Source: Anaerolineae bacterium (GTDB lineage: Bacteria; Chloroflexota; Anaerolineae; Aggregatilineales; J027). Taken from it: a DNA stretch of 64,000 bases. Both the position numbers and the translations under genes were made by a program. Shown here one piece after another: positions 44,774-54,624 of the stretch (position 1 is the stretch's first letter; each line of letters opens with the position of its first letter). The stretch covers positions 62,001 through 126,000 of the forward strand of contig JAJTXY010000001.1 in the NCBI GenBank assembly GCA_021463865.1, given 5' to 3'. Below the pieces are notes generated by a model, which was not told where the DNA came from, searched no databases, and saw only the letters and a list, made by a program, of their open reading frames with translations.

Positions 44774-44793
44774 AAGGAGGATAGAGACTCCTT
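44774..44793 (-). terminator. Weak hairpin after the SH3/LysM gene
   Basis: AAGGAG and CTCCTT, 6-base arms with an 8-base loop, just beyond the stop at 44806. No T-tract follows, so termination is uncertain; the cytochrome gene lies downstream on the same strand. Confidence 0.35.
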
Positions 44794-44805
44794 GTTTGCC
44801 TATGC

Positions 44806-45954
44806 TTACGGGATAATCAACACCTGCCCAACGTAGATGCGGCTGTAGTTGTAGATATTGTTGGCGGCGGCGATGGAGGCCATGCTGACGCCGAATCTCA
44901 ACGAGATGCGATAGAGATTGTCACCGGGCTGTACCACATAAGTCCGGGTCGCAGGGGGCGGGACCGTGCCGCCACTGGTAATCGGCAGGTTATACAGGTT
45001 GCCATTGGCGATAATGTACTTGACATTGACCCACCCTTGCAGTCCATTGGTAAGCCGTACCTGTACCCAACTGGCATCAGCATTACGCCCGATAAGGTTC
45101 ATACCACCACCACGTTGTAGGGTAGTGACAATCGCAAAGCCGGGGGCTGGGCCAGAGCGAATATTCAAAGCGCCTGTGTTCACCGTCGCGCTGATTTGGC
45201 CGGGAATGGGAGTTGGGCCAGTATCAACGGCAGGTAGGCTGGTAATTGCCACATTTGGTTGAACATAGCTAGCGTTGACCCATCCCGTGAGGTTGTAGAG
45301 GGTGATCGAAACCCATGTGCTGGCATAGTTACGGGCATTCAACGTCAGGTTTTGGCCTTGATAGACCTTGCCGATCACAGGATAGGCAGTACCGGGGCCA
45401 CTGCGAACATTCAGTTCGTTGGTCATCACGATGGCACTGGGAACAACGGGTTGGGTTGGGTTGCCACCCGAGACTTTTGTCCAACTGAGATAGACGTAGG
45501 CATCCCCGCTGAATTCCTGATAGTCCAATTGCAGATGATGAACCCCTTCGCTCATGACATAATCAGCGGTCAAGGTTTGACCCGGTTTGGGGCTAGAGAT
45601 GGTGTTAAACACGCTGTTTTGGAAGTCAATGGTCAGCGCGATGGCATCGTCAGCGGTGGCGGTAAAGCGATAGGTTCCGGCTGAAAAGTAAGGATTTGAC
45701 CCCCAACGTGCTGAGAAATTGTCGTATGGGATACCTGCCGCTGGTGAGCCGGTGCCCCAATTGAAGGCAACGGATTGTTCTTGGCGGGAGACAACTGCCG
45801 ACCCGGACAGGTAGGCATTATTGAAATAGTCCCCAATCCAGTAGTTGGTGGTCTGCGCCGAACTATCTGCTGTCGCTGGGCGTACGACAAAGGCAGACAA
45901 CAGAATCAGAATGAATGATGTGGCGAGTGAAATGAGTTTGGTTACGCGGTTCAT
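44806..45954 (-). CDS. Secreted PA14-like, SH3 and LysM cell-wall protein
   Basis: 382 residues with a signal peptide (first 30 or so), a PA14-like domain (about 35-165, NYWIGDYFNNAYLSGSAVV), two bacterial SH3_3 domains (MTNELNVRSGPGTAYPVIGK and ALNIRSGPAPGFAIVTTLQ) and a C-terminal LysM (TYVVQPGDNLYRISLRFGVS). LysM and SH3 parts bind peptidoglycan, and the PA14-like part may bind sugar. No enzyme domain is visible, so it probably anchors or recognises the wall. ATG 45954 is preceded by GAGGAG ten bases upstream. Confidence 0.85.
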   Translation of the reverse strand: MNRVTKLISLATSFILILLSAFVVRPATADSSAQTTNYWIGDYFNNAYLSGSAVVSRQEQSVAFNWGTGSPAAGIPYDNFSARWGSNPYFSAGTYRFTATADDAIALTIDFQNSVFNTISSPKPGQTLTADYVMSEGVHHLQLDYQEFSGDAYVYLSWTKVSGGNPTQPVVPSAIVMTNELNVRSGPGTAYPVIGKVYQGQNLTLNARNYASTWVSITLYNLTGWVNASYVQPNVAITSLPAVDTGPTPIPGQISATVNTGALNIRSGPAPGFAIVTTLQRGGGMNLIGRNADASWVQVRLTNGLQGWVNVKYIIANGNLYNLPITSGGTVPPPATRTYVVQPGDNLYRISLRFGVSMASIAAANNIYNYSRIYVGQVLIIP

Positions 45955-46052
45955 GATGGTTGCACTCCTCTTGGATTGCTGAATTGCAATCACTCCCTTG
46001 ATACATCTCTTAACTTAGCACTGTGCTGTTACAGTCCCATGTTGCAGTTGTT

Positions 46053-46072
46053 ACAGCTTTGACACAAGCTGT
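46053..46072. promoter_or_regulatory. Perfect inverted repeat upstream of the SH3/LysM gene
   Basis: ACAGCTT and AAGCTGT, 7-base arms with a 6-base spacer, about 100 bases upstream of the start at 45954. Two TGTTACAG octamers (46027-46034 and 46050-46057) lie beside it. This looks like a regulator site cluster. Confidence 0.4.
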
Positions 46073-46185
46073 TGCATGGTGGGAACTTTTCTAACCTGTC
46101 CTTTCTAAAATGGCTTGATGATGGTCTTTGACAGTGTTAGAAAAATTAACCGCATAGGGGAAACACCTTGAGCGTCGGTGGTGCG

Positions 46186-46536
46186 TCAGCTTGCCGTAGA
46201 ATTTTCGGATCGGATGGGCGCAAAACTCATCGTCTGGCGCTTCAGTTCGGCGGTGAGACGTTTGATGGGCTGCTTATCCACTCGATACATGAGATACCAG
46301 ATAAGCATCACGAGTGTGACGACGGTATTGAAGCTGTGCAGCACCCATACGGGGCCAATGGGCAAAGTGGTCACATACAGCCAATAGAGCAGATTGCCAA
46401 CGTTGTTCAACCCGATGTTGAGCAGGCTGTAGGAGGCCATGTTTTTGGTGCGCCATGCCTTATAGAGCATCGGGAAGGTGGCCGACATAAAGATGAGGCT
46501 GCAAACAGCCCCAGCAAGGATTTGTAGTTGGTGCAT
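46186..46536 (-). CDS. SemiSWEET/PQ-loop-like membrane protein
   Basis: 116 residues with three helices: LAGAVCSLIFMSATFPML, LLNIGLNNVGNLLYWLYVTT and VVTLVMLIWYLMY. The segment YKAWRTKNMASYS follows the first helix as in PQ-loop/SemiSWEET proteins, which dimerise to carry sugars or other small solutes. The family call comes from this pattern and the length; the substrate is unknown. The start is ATG 46536 after AGAGGA. The C-terminal tail is basic. Confidence 0.65.
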   Translation of the reverse strand: MHQLQILAGAVCSLIFMSATFPMLYKAWRTKNMASYSLLNIGLNNVGNLLYWLYVTTLPIGPVWVLHSFNTVVTLVMLIWYLMYRVDKQPIKRLTAELKRQTMSFAPIRSENSTAS

Positions 46537-46690
46537 GGTGGTCAATCCTCTGGCAAGCGCCTTAACGTTGAGACGGGTTATGAGATAGGCGACTTCGCCA
46601 TTTGAATAATAATGCGATACATGAGGTATGACGACAGCCTTTGTGGGAAGGTTGCTCAGACTTTAGACGGAAAAATTTGCAGAAGGGGTA

Positions 46691-46728
46691 ACAAAAAACA
46701 AAAAGGGCGCACGCGGATGGTTCGCCCT
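46691..46728 (-). terminator. Terminator of the MBL-fold hydrolase gene
   Basis: AGGGCG (46704-46709) pairs with CGCCCT (46723-46728); on the minus strand the stem is followed by TTTTTGTTTTTTGTT. A textbook rho-independent terminator after the stop at 46742. Confidence 0.88.
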
Positions 46729-46741
46729 AGAGCACCTCAGT

Positions 46742-47578
46742 CTATTTCAGGTAGTAATACAACTCGCCGGGTTGGAGGATTTTCAATTTTTGGCGGGGGT
46801 TCACGGTTTCAAAGGCTTCGATGATATGGCTGAACGGGATGGCATTGTTGGGATAAAGATCGTTGTGACCCGGAATCACCACATCCCAACCCAGTTCTTT
46901 GGCTAAATGTGCGCCCTCCATTGGCATAAAGTTGCCTAAAATCCCTACTTGCTCCCGGAAATAATCGCGGCCATTCAACGCAATCATGGCGATGTCGGCA
47001 GTCGGCAGCCCTTTGAGCATTTCAATATAGCCGGGGTAAGCCAATGTATCCCCGCCGTGATAGAAAGTGATGCCATTCCATTCGATGATAAAGCCTAACC
47101 AGCGAAAGCCTTTGTGGTCATCATATTCTTTTTCGTAATGGGCGGAGGGGACAGGTGTAACCCGGCACGTCGTCCCCGGCAAGGTCGTGGATTGGAGGGC
47201 GGGCGGGAAGATAACCCGATCATCCGCAATATCCAAATCTGACAGCAGGTCTTTGCACCAGCCTGTGGTTACAAATTTGGCGTTGGGGGAGGCTTTGGCA
47301 ATCGGGCCGACGGTTTTGGGGTCGAGGTGGTCAAGGTGTTCGTGGCTGATGAAATAATAGCTGACATGGGAGGCATGTTCGGGCAAGATCGGCGGGGGAT
47401 AGCCACGCACCCAAAATTCACCAAATTGTTCGCGCACTACATCAGTTAAGCATGGATCAATATAAATTACCCCTTCAATGCCCTTAATCGCCACGCCCAT
47501 TTGCCCCAATCCCCAAATTGCTAGGCTGTTGGGGAGGATGGGGGTTTGCTCAATTTGTGTTTTAAGATTTTGGGTCAT
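46742..47578 (-). CDS. MBL-fold metal-dependent hydrolase, UlaG-like
   Basis: 278 residues. Metal site: HEHLDH at 79-84, then a His in PSAHYEKEYD, and HGGDT, with a late PGHNDLY. Gene relatives include the ascorbate-6-phosphate lactonase UlaG and related phosphodiesterase-like proteins, but no ula context is present, so the substrate is open. The start was set at ATG 47578, ten bases after AGGGA; a GTG three codons earlier is too close to that site. Confidence 0.85.
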   Translation of the reverse strand: MTQNLKTQIEQTPILPNSLAIWGLGQMGVAIKGIEGVIYIDPCLTDVVREQFGEFWVRGYPPPILPEHASHVSYYFISHEHLDHLDPKTVGPIAKASPNAKFVTTGWCKDLLSDLDIADDRVIFPPALQSTTLPGTTCRVTPVPSAHYEKEYDDHKGFRWLGFIIEWNGITFYHGGDTLAYPGYIEMLKGLPTADIAMIALNGRDYFREQVGILGNFMPMEGAHLAKELGWDVVIPGHNDLYPNNAIPFSHIIEAFETVNPRQKLKILQPGELYYYLK

Positions 47579-47682
47579 CAGTGGCACATCCCTTTGAAAA
47601 AAAATATTGTGCCTCTATTTTAGAGTGGAACAACAAAAAGGCGAAATAGTTGGCTCACCTTTGTATGAAATGATGGTTCGAA

Positions 47683-48510
47683 TTAGTGCGCCCTGTGGCC
47701 GCCAATCGAAAAATCACCAACCGTTTGTTCGTAGAGCCACGCTTCGGTGTAGGCCTGCGAAAATTGGTGGGCGGTTTGATAACGTTGCGTCGGGTCAAAG
47801 TGGGTGGCTTTTTCGATAACGGCCATAATGCTGAGGGGCAGTACATAGTCAAAAACAACGATGCCATTCGGCTCGCGGTGGGGAAGATGGCCCATCAGCA
47901 TTTCATAGAGGGTCAAGCCGAGCGCGTAGACATCAGAATAAGAACCTGCTGGGTCGCCAAAAATCTGCTCCGGGGCCATGTAATCAATTGTGCCGACCTG
48001 CGGTTCGACTTCGACATAGAGGCCGGATTGCAGGATTTTGGAGAGACCAAAATCAGCAACGAGCGGACGATCATTGCGGTCAAACAGGATGTTGTCGGGT
48101 TTGATATCGAGGTGGATCACGCCGTTACGATGGGCGTAGTCAATGGCATCACACACTTCGCGCAAAATCCGTTCACTTTCATAAAACGTCATCGGGCCAT
48201 TTTGAAACCGGTCTGCCAGCGTGCCATGCGGGGCCAACGGTGTCACCATATAGACTTCGGTATCGGTCATCCCTAGATCGTAGACGGGCAGAATATTGGG
48301 GTGATCGAGCTTGGCGAGGGTACGGGCTTCACGGACAAACATCTGCACAAACCCGTCATTGATGGCATATTCAGGCCGAATCAGTTTTAGAGCAACGGCG
48401 CGATCCAGATAACGATCATAGGCCTGTGCGACGATTCCCATCCCCCCGGTGCCGAGGACGGTCAGGATTTCGTATCTTTGATTGAGAAGTTGACCGACTA
48501 AACCGTCCAC
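47683..48510 (-). CDS. Cytosolic Ser/Thr protein kinase, non-RD type
   Basis: 275 residues, almost only a kinase domain with no membrane helix. Motifs: GTGGMGIVAQAYD, ALKLIRPEY with the catalytic Lys, HLDIKPDNILF (near 132, the Arg before the catalytic Asp replaced by Leu), DFGLSKIL, APE in YMAPEQIFG. The missing Arg means activation-loop phosphorylation may not be needed for activity. GTG start seven bases after GGAG. Divergent from aconitase. The target is unknown. Confidence 0.88.
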   Translation of the reverse strand: MDGLVGQLLNQRYEILTVLGTGGMGIVAQAYDRYLDRAVALKLIRPEYAINDGFVQMFVREARTLAKLDHPNILPVYDLGMTDTEVYMVTPLAPHGTLADRFQNGPMTFYESERILREVCDAIDYAHRNGVIHLDIKPDNILFDRNDRPLVADFGLSKILQSGLYVEVEPQVGTIDYMAPEQIFGDPAGSYSDVYALGLTLYEMLMGHLPHREPNGIVVFDYVLPLSIMAVIEKATHFDPTQRYQTAHQFSQAYTEAWLYEQTVGDFSIGGHRAH

Positions 48511-48885
48511 TTATGCACTCCAGTTTGTAAGAGGTATACCGCTGGTTTCTAAATTCTAAACCAAGTTGAGATAGAATAATGTGAAAATTAACGAAAGCAA
48601 GGGATTTTTCACAAATTTTTGGGGAGATGGCTAAAATTGGTCTCCAAAAATGAAGAAAGTAATTGACATGGACTAACCAAATTCAGTCAGTCACCCTCTC
48701 GCCAGACCTAGAAATTGCGGTATGATTTTCACATAGCATATCGTCAAAACAGCAGTTTATAAGATGATAAAGCCAGTTTAGGATGGGCGATTGAATTATC
48801 TCAATTGCTCTCCAACTCTCCACACACATGTCATTGACAGGCAACCCAACTAGGCCTGAAAAAATGAAAGCGAGGAAATGAAACA
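48511..48885. promoter_or_regulatory. Divergent intergenic region between kinase and aconitase
   Basis: 375 bases, no gene. Holds a hairpin at 48616-48650 (GGAGA/TCTCC arms, extended by T and A runs with a bulge), a small IR ATTGA-attatc-TCAAT at 48790-48805, and TTGACA hexamers near 48663 and 48833 without a clear -10 partner at 17 bases. The region must carry promoters for both genes, but I cannot place them with confidence. Confidence 0.35.
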
Positions 48886-51621
48886 TTGAAACACGCAACC
48901 CAAGATACGTTTAAAGCCCGCACAAGACTGGATGTCCCCGGTCAATCGGTAGACTACTATCGGCTGGCAAAGCTGGGGGAGGCTGGCATTGGGCATATCC
49001 ATGAACTGCCCTTTAGCATCAAAGTCCTCTTGGAAAACTTGCTACGTAATGTAGATAACTATTCGGTTACGCCTGAGAATGTCGAAGAACTTGCCAATTG
49101 GAATGCCGCCAGCCCTGCCCAAACGGAAATTGCCTTCCGTCCGGCGCGGGTAGTGTTGCAAGACTTCACAGGTGTGCCATCGGTGGTTGACCTTGCCGCA
49201 CTGCGTTCTGCAATGGGGCGGTTGGGTGGCGACCCCAAACAAATCAACCCGACCATTCCGGTGGACTTGGTAATTGACCATTCGGTACAGGTGGACTATT
49301 CCGGCTCACCCGAAGCGCTCACCTTGAATGCGGATTTGGAATTTCGGCGCAATTCCGAACGCTATCAGTTTTTGAAGTGGGGACGGAATGCGTTTAGCAA
49401 TTTCCGTGTGGTGCCACCTGCTACCGGGATTATCCATCAGGTGAATTTGGAGTATTTGGCAAAGGGTGTGTTTGTCCGCGCCAATGGGCAGGGGCAAGTT
49501 GCCATTCCCGATACACTGGTCGGCACAGACTCCCATACCACGATGATTAACGCGCTAGGTGTATTGGGATGGGGTGTTGGGGGGATTGAAGCCGAAGCGG
49601 TCATGCTCGGTCAACCCATTTACATGCTGACACCGGAAGTCATTGGCTTTAAACTGTATGGTAAACTGCGTGAAAGCGTGACCGCCACCGACTTGACGCT
49701 CACGGTTGTGCAAATGCTCCGCAAGAAGGGCGTGGTGGATAAATTCGTCGAATTCTATGGAACGGGTCTATCCAATATCAGCCTTGCGGATCGTGCGACG
49801 ATTGCGAATATGGCTCCCGAATATGGGGCGACGATGGGTTTCTTCCCGGTGGACAACGAAACGCTGGTCTATTTGCGCCGGACGGGTCGCACGGAAGAAG
49901 AAGTCAAATTGGTCGAGGTGTACTATAAATCGCAGGGAATGTTCCGCACCGATGAGACGCCTGACCCGGTATTTACGGACACGCTGGAACTCGATCTCAG
50001 CACCGTCGAACCCAGCATGGCCGGGCCAAAACGTCCCCAAGACCGCGTGACCCTCAAAGCGATGAAAGAGGATTTTGAAAAATCCTTGCGTGCGCCAGTC
50101 GGGGCAAAGGGTTTTGGTTTGACCGAGGAGCAAATTGCCTCCACAGCCGTAGTTCGTTCCGAAAATGGTCATAAGGCTGACCCGATTGAATTGACACATG
50201 GCTCGGTGGTGATTGCCGCCATCACAAGCTGTACCAATACTAGCAACCCTAGTGTGATGTTGGGAGCGGGTTTGTTGGCACGTAACGCGGTGAAGAAAGG
50301 CCTAAAAGCGAAACCTTACGTCAAGACCAGTCTCGCCCCCGGTTCAAAGGTGGTCACGGAATACCTAAAACAATCCGGGGTGTTGGAATATCTGGAACAA
50401 CTTGGCTTCTATGTGGTCGGCTATGGTTGTACAACCTGTATCGGGAATACAGGGCCACTTTCAGCAGACATCGTCGATGCGATTAACGAAGGTGATTTGG
50501 TGGCGGCGGCTGTCCTGAGCGGTAACCGCAATTTTGAAGGCCGCATCCACCCGAATGTACGGGCCAACTTCCTTGCCTCCCCGCCGTTGGTGGTGGCCTA
50601 CGCGTTGGCGGGTACGGTGGATATTGACCTTGAAAACGAGCCGTTGGGCTATGATCAAAACGATGACCCCGTTTTCTTGCGCGATATTTGGCCGAGCCAA
50701 GACGAAATTCTGCAAACCGTGCGCGACTCCATTCACCCTGAGATGTACCATATGCACTATGGGCAGGTCTTTGGTGGCAACGAAACATGGAATGCCATTG
50801 AAGGCGCGGGTGGTGAAATGTTCGCATGGGATGAGACCTCAACCTACATCCAAGAACCGCCATTCTTCATGGATTTGAAGCCAGACCTTGAGCCATTGAG
50901 CAATATTGAAGGGGCGCGGGTGCTGGCGTTGTTCGGGGACAGCATTACAACAGACCATATCTCGCCTGCTGGGGATATTGCCAAAGATAGCCCTGCGGGT
51001 CGTTTCCTAATTGAACAAGGGGTTGAACTGCGCGATTTCAATAGCTATGGGGCGCGGCGTGGGAATGACCGAGTGATGACCCGTGGGACATTCGCCAATA
51101 TCCGCCTCAAGAATCAACTGGTTGCCCCCAAAGAGGGTAGTTGGACGGAATATCTGCCCGATGGTGAAATCTTGAGCATTTATGAAGCAGCCCAACTTTA
51201 TAAGGCCAAGAATACGCCGCTAATTGTTGTGGCGGGCAAAGAATATGGGACGGGTTCAAGCCGTGACTGGGCAGCGAAGGGTTCCTATCTATTAGGGATT
51301 AAGGCGGTTTTGGCGGAGAGCTTTGAACGTATTCACCGCAGCAATCTCGTGTTTATGGGAGTGCTGCCGCTGCAATTTAAGCCGGGCCAGAACGCCCAAA
51401 CCTTTAACCTGACAGGGCGTGAAGTGTATACGATTGAGATTCCCGATGATCTGCAACCGCTCCAAGAGGTAGTGGTAAGGTTTACCCGTGAAGATGGCAC
51501 AGAATCGCAATTTGCCGCGATTGCACGTATCAACACCCCGGTTGAACTGGATTACTATCGAAATGGTGGTATCCTCAATACAGTGCTGCGTAACTTCCTG
51601 CGTGAAGGCACGGTTGCATAG
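48886..51621 (+). CDS. acnA: Aconitate hydratase AcnA
   Basis: 911 residues, the full size of the AcnA/IRP type. Converts citrate to isocitrate in the TCA cycle. The three 4Fe-4S cysteines are seen in [11 protein letters not shown] and [14 protein letters not shown]. The swivel domain has [20 protein letters not shown] with the substrate-binding region. The start is TTG 48886, ten bases after GAGG; a short ATGAAACATTGA frame begins just before and overlaps it. The GNAT-like gene follows eight bases later. AcnA-type enzymes can act as RNA-binding regulators when iron is low. Confidence 0.96.
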   Translation: MKHATQDTFKARTRLDVPGQSVDYYRLAKLGEAGIGHIHELPFSIKVLLENLLRNVDNYSVTPENVEELANWNAASPAQTEIAFRPARVVLQDFTGVPSVVDLAALRSAMGRLGGDPKQINPTIPVDLVIDHSVQVDYSGSPEALTLNADLEFRRNSERYQFLKWGRNAFSNFRVVPPATGIIHQVNLEYLAKGVFVRANGQGQVAIPDTLVGTDSHTTMINALGVLGWGVGGIEAEAVMLGQPIYMLTPEVIGFKLYGKLRESVTATDLTLTVVQMLRKKGVVDKFVEFYGTGLSNISLADRATIANMAPEYGATMGFFPVDNETLVYLRRTGRTEEEVKLVEVYYKSQGMFRTDETPDPVFTDTLELDLSTVEPSMAGPKRPQDRVTLKAMKEDFEKSLRAPVGAKGFGLTEEQIASTAVVRSENGHKADPIELTHGSVVIAAITSCTNTSNPSVMLGAGLLARNAVKKGLKAKPYVKTSLAPGSKVVTEYLKQSGVLEYLEQLGFYVVGYGCTTCIGNTGPLSADIVDAINEGDLVAAAVLSGNRNFEGRIHPNVRANFLASPPLVVAYALAGTVDIDLENEPLGYDQNDDPVFLRDIWPSQDEILQTVRDSIHPEMYHMHYGQVFGGNETWNAIEGAGGEMFAWDETSTYIQEPPFFMDLKPDLEPLSNIEGARVLALFGDSITTDHISPAGDIAKDSPAGRFLIEQGVELRDFNSYGARRGNDRVMTRGTFANIRLKNQLVAPKEGSWTEYLPDGEILSIYEAAQLYKAKNTPLIVVAGKEYGTGSSRDWAAKGSYLLGIKAVLAESFERIHRSNLVFMGVLPLQFKPGQNAQTFNLTGREVYTIEIPDDLQPLQEVVVRFTREDGTESQFAAIARINTPVELDYYRNGGILNTVLRNFLREGTVA

Positions 51622-51628
51622 GGATACG

Positions 51629-52459
51629 ATGACGCTGAATCACCACCAACGCCGCGAACTCCGGTTGATCCAAAACCACCTGCTCACCGAACAACGGCGG
51701 GCAGGTGCGGCCTATGCCGAGTTTCATACGGCGGGGGTGGTGTTTCATCCGATTGAATTTGACCCGGCGTACAGTTTGGTCATTCCCCATCAGGGGATTA
51801 CGTGGGCGCGGGGTGAGGATGTACAGCGGGGATTTGACACACTTGAAGAACGAGGGCGTTGGCCCCATTTTCAATATCTGGATGCCCTTTTCCCCGACGC
51901 CTTTCAACGACATCTCGAATTACACGGCTTTCAACATTACCTGAATACTCCTGTTTGGCTCTATATGCCGCTGTATGGGCCGGTACCAGAGGGTGAAAAA
52001 CCGTTTGGAACCGTGCCACTCGATCAACCCCATCTGCAAATTCAAGAAGCCGTCAGCCATGAAGATTTCGCGGTGTGGTGGCGTACCTATCGCGCCGGAT
52101 ACTATGGGGTAGATGACCATGTGATTGACCCCCAAGCCGTTCAGCCTTTTGAAGAAGCCTTTCAACGTGGCGATGGGGTATTTTTGATTGGTCTCTATCA
52201 CAGCTTTCCCACAGCGGCCATTCAAGTGACGTTCGATCAAGGGGTGGCCCATGTGGATCAACCCGCCGTGGTCTGGCCGTGGGGAGGGTTTGGGATAGAG
52301 GAAACGCTGATTCAGATGGCGGTGGAATTTGCCCAGACCAACGGCTGTGGCGTCATCTACAGCGTGGGGATGCCAGAACATGATGCCCGCCTCTATCTGC
52401 GCTTGGGATTCATCCAAATTTCAAATATCGTGACGATTGTGGAGGCCGCAAAAAAATGA
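51629..52459 (+). CDS. GNAT-like acetyltransferase protein
   Basis: 276 residues. The C-terminal part shows a GNAT-like end, with NGCGVIYSVGMPEHDARLYL then RLGFIQISNIV, as in amine acetyltransferases; the acetyl-CoA pyrophosphate loop is not clear, so activity is uncertain. The N-terminal half is not recognised. ATG 51629 follows AGGGA. The stop overlaps the next start (ATGA), so the two are an operon. Confidence 0.55.
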   Translation: MTLNHHQRRELRLIQNHLLTEQRRAGAAYAEFHTAGVVFHPIEFDPAYSLVIPHQGITWARGEDVQRGFDTLEERGRWPHFQYLDALFPDAFQRHLELHGFQHYLNTPVWLYMPLYGPVPEGEKPFGTVPLDQPHLQIQEAVSHEDFAVWWRTYRAGYYGVDDHVIDPQAVQPFEEAFQRGDGVFLIGLYHSFPTAAIQVTFDQGVAHVDQPAVVWPWGGFGIEETLIQMAVEFAQTNGCGVIYSVGMPEHDARLYLRLGFIQISNIVTIVEAAKK

Positions 52460-53289
52460 CCTTAGCCCAATGGTACCTATTCCCGAACAGCAACCCGTCT
52501 GATCTCCAAACCCACTTAAAAAACAGCCTACAAGCATTGGGTTATACCTTTTATGACCCATTTGCTGGAGGGACAGGTACACCCGTCGGATTGCAGCAGC
52601 GTGTTCGCGGTTTTATGGGATCACTAGAGGGTGGATGGTCACGGTTGATTTTTGCGCCGAACGAGGTTTGGCCTGATGAGGTAGCCCGCGACATTTTGGC
52701 GGGGATGTCCGTGATAAAAGCCGTCTATACATCTGCCGAGCAGTTTGAAGTCGGTACAATAGCGGATGGCATGGTCGGATTAATGGCGTTTTTGCGTCCG
52801 GGCTTAAGTGAGGCCGATTTGCAGCAGTCGGCGATCATGACTGCTATTCTACCCACTGCCCAAACGACTGCCACGACATTGACCGATTTGCCACCTGAAT
52901 TGCAGAAATATGCCCAAGAGCAGGGGGTGGATGCGGGGCAGGTGGACAAATTGATGCAGAAGATGTCAAAGGGTGTCTTTAAGAAAATGGGTAACGAACA
53001 GGACGCGCAAAAACAAGCAAAATCGGCGATTGCCGGTGTTCCTAAACAGCCCGAAGTGGAATGGAATAGTCCAGCAGGGCAGGCATTACAGCGCGTGATG
53101 GCGTGTCTGACCGTGCCGGAAAAATGGACGCACCCCGATTGGAAAACATTGACCGGGGCCTATCAAGCAGCCCGTCAATTGCAGCGTGATCCCAAAGCGT
53201 TGATGCTGCCGGGGGACAAACAAGCGATGGCCGCCCTGCCAAATTCACTCGAATTCATTCCACTGTATATGGGCAAGAAGAATAGCTAG
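52456..53289 (+). CDS. Hypothetical protein, operon partner of the GNAT gene
   Basis: 277 residues, soluble, helical, no recognised motif. Translated together with the GNAT-like gene through a 4-base overlap. The middle holds a Thr/Ala-rich helical segment and a Gln/Lys-rich stretch (MQKMSKGVFKKMGNEQDAQK) that may be a linker or coiled coil. It ends two bases before the convergent yacP-like stop. Confidence 0.5.
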   Translation: MTLAQWYLFPNSNPSDLQTHLKNSLQALGYTFYDPFAGGTGTPVGLQQRVRGFMGSLEGGWSRLIFAPNEVWPDEVARDILAGMSVIKAVYTSAEQFEVGTIADGMVGLMAFLRPGLSEADLQQSAIMTAILPTAQTTATTLTDLPPELQKYAQEQGVDAGQVDKLMQKMSKGVFKKMGNEQDAQKQAKSAIAGVPKQPEVEWNSPAGQALQRVMACLTVPEKWTHPDWKTLTGAYQAARQLQRDPKALMLPGDKQAMAALPNSLEFIPLYMGKKNS

Positions 53290-53291
53290 GC

Positions 53292-53789
53292 TCAGTCTTT
53301 TTTGTCTTTCGCAAACAGACTCATCCAGTCCTCGACCTCTTTAGGGGAGAGACGCGGATTGGTTTTTTTGCTAACGGCTTGTTGGGCCGCTTTAATTTTG
53401 GGGTTTACTTTGGGGGTAGCCTTCAACTGCGGGGCAAAATCATGGGCAGTAATGCAGCGCATCCCCACAATTTTGGCAATATCCGTCACCTCACTATCCG
53501 ATGACACCACAATCCAACTGGCGGGGTCTTCCGTGCGGCGAATAATATCGCGCATGACGGCATCGGCGCTGCTGTGTTCGGAGGCAAATTTTACGATGAC
53601 GCTGTGGGTTGAAAGGCGCGTCGAAACTTCCCCCGGCAGACCATGATCGAAGATCACGACCACTCGCTTGCCTACCCGACTGCTGAAACTCCGCAGTTTC
53701 AGGACTAATTTGGCCTCGTCATCGGGGTCATCTAGTTTTAGGTCGGGCAGTTGGGCGATGAGGTTGTGCCCATCAATCAGGTAAGGCAT
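53292..53789 (-). CDS. YacP-like NYN-domain protein
   Basis: 165 residues. The DGHN motif at the N-terminus, the VVVIFDHGLPGE strand, HSSADAVMRDIIRR and IVVSSDSEVT match the YacP/NYN branch of the PIN-like fold, whose B. subtilis member is a ribonuclease linked to rRNA processing (Rae1). The acidic residues needed for metal are present. The basic C-terminal tail would suit RNA binding. A perfect inverted repeat precedes the start. Confidence 0.85.
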   Translation of the reverse strand: MPYLIDGHNLIAQLPDLKLDDPDDEAKLVLKLRSFSSRVGKRVVVIFDHGLPGEVSTRLSTHSVIVKFASEHSSADAVMRDIIRRTEDPASWIVVSSDSEVTDIAKIVGMRCITAHDFAPQLKATPKVNPKIKAAQQAVSKKTNPRLSPKEVEDWMSLFAKDKKD

Positions 53790-53803
53790 TGGTTAAATCC
53801 TTT

Positions 53804-53829
53804 TTTGCTATATACCACAGTATAGCAAA
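53804..53829 (-). promoter_or_regulatory. Perfect 9-base inverted repeat over the yacP -10 box
   Basis: TTTGCTATA (53804-53812) and TATAGCAAA (53821-53829) with an 8-base spacer. On the minus strand the arm contains TATACT, a plausible -10 box, so a protein bound here would block transcription of the yacP-like gene that starts 15 bases away. In RNA it would be a hairpin at the 5' end. Confidence 0.5.
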
Positions 53830-53934
53830 GAAGGTTTAAAAGCCCATAAGGAATTTTAAGAACCTGTACATTTGTTCTGAAATTGGTTACTATTAGCATT
53901 AGAAACATTGAAAACGACATGAGGAATTTCAATC

Positions 53935-54609
53935 ATGCGGTGGTATGGATGGCTTGCCATTCTTTTAATGGTCATCATCGGCGGGGCAGTACTGGTCGTT
54001 CTAGCACTGGATGACCCCGAACTTGTGACGACTGAAGCCAATGTGATGAGCAGCGATTTGAAAGTGCCTGCCATCGGGTTCACGCAGGTGACAGGCGATT
54101 ATGAATGGCAGTTCCCACAAGATTTTGGCCCGCACCCTGACTTTCAACGCGAACAGTGGGAAATCTTATCCGGTGAGGGCTGCGAAATTTCATTCACCCT
54201 GTTGTTTGATCGGGCCAGTTTTGTTGCGGAGACATTTGCCCTAGAACGCGAATCGGCGTGGGCCATGAATGGTATTCTACAGGCAACCCTTACCGTTGAT
54301 GACAGCCAAAAAGGCCAAAATATACATATAACCCGTTCCAGTCGAGTCGCGGTGGGGTTGGCCGGGGCGGATGAAAATCGGGTATGGGTTGAAGATTGGG
54401 CATGGAATTGGTCGGATGGCACGTTGGTGATTACTGATGAAGCTGCCCGATTGGAATTGAGCCTGACCAATGAAAATGAAGCGACACCGATTGATGAGAT
54501 GGCTTGGAATGCCTATACGGTTACGGGTGAGGGAAGTGGAAAAATCGAATTAGGGGAGCAATCCAGTGATATAAGTTGTTCCATCACAATCACCCATCGT
54601 TTTCGGTGA
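53935..54609 (+). CDS. Membrane-anchored lipocalin/CrtC-like protein, possible
   Basis: 224 residues with an N-terminal membrane helix (MRWYGWLAILLMVIIGGAVL) and an outer beta-rich domain. The segment WQFPQDFGPHPDFQREQWEI resembles the start of carotenoid 1,2-hydratase/lipocalin-like proteins, where FP-DxGxHpxFxxEWWY is typical; the key WWY is changed. It is probably a divergent binding protein rather than an enzyme. No carotenoid genes are nearby. Confidence 0.45.
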   Translation: MRWYGWLAILLMVIIGGAVLVVLALDDPELVTTEANVMSSDLKVPAIGFTQVTGDYEWQFPQDFGPHPDFQREQWEILSGEGCEISFTLLFDRASFVAETFALERESAWAMNGILQATLTVDDSQKGQNIHITRSSRVAVGLAGADENRVWVEDWAWNWSDGTLVITDEAARLELSLTNENEATPIDEMAWNAYTVTGEGSGKIELGEQSSDISCSITITHRFR

Positions 54610-54624
54610 AATTGAGATTCCCTT

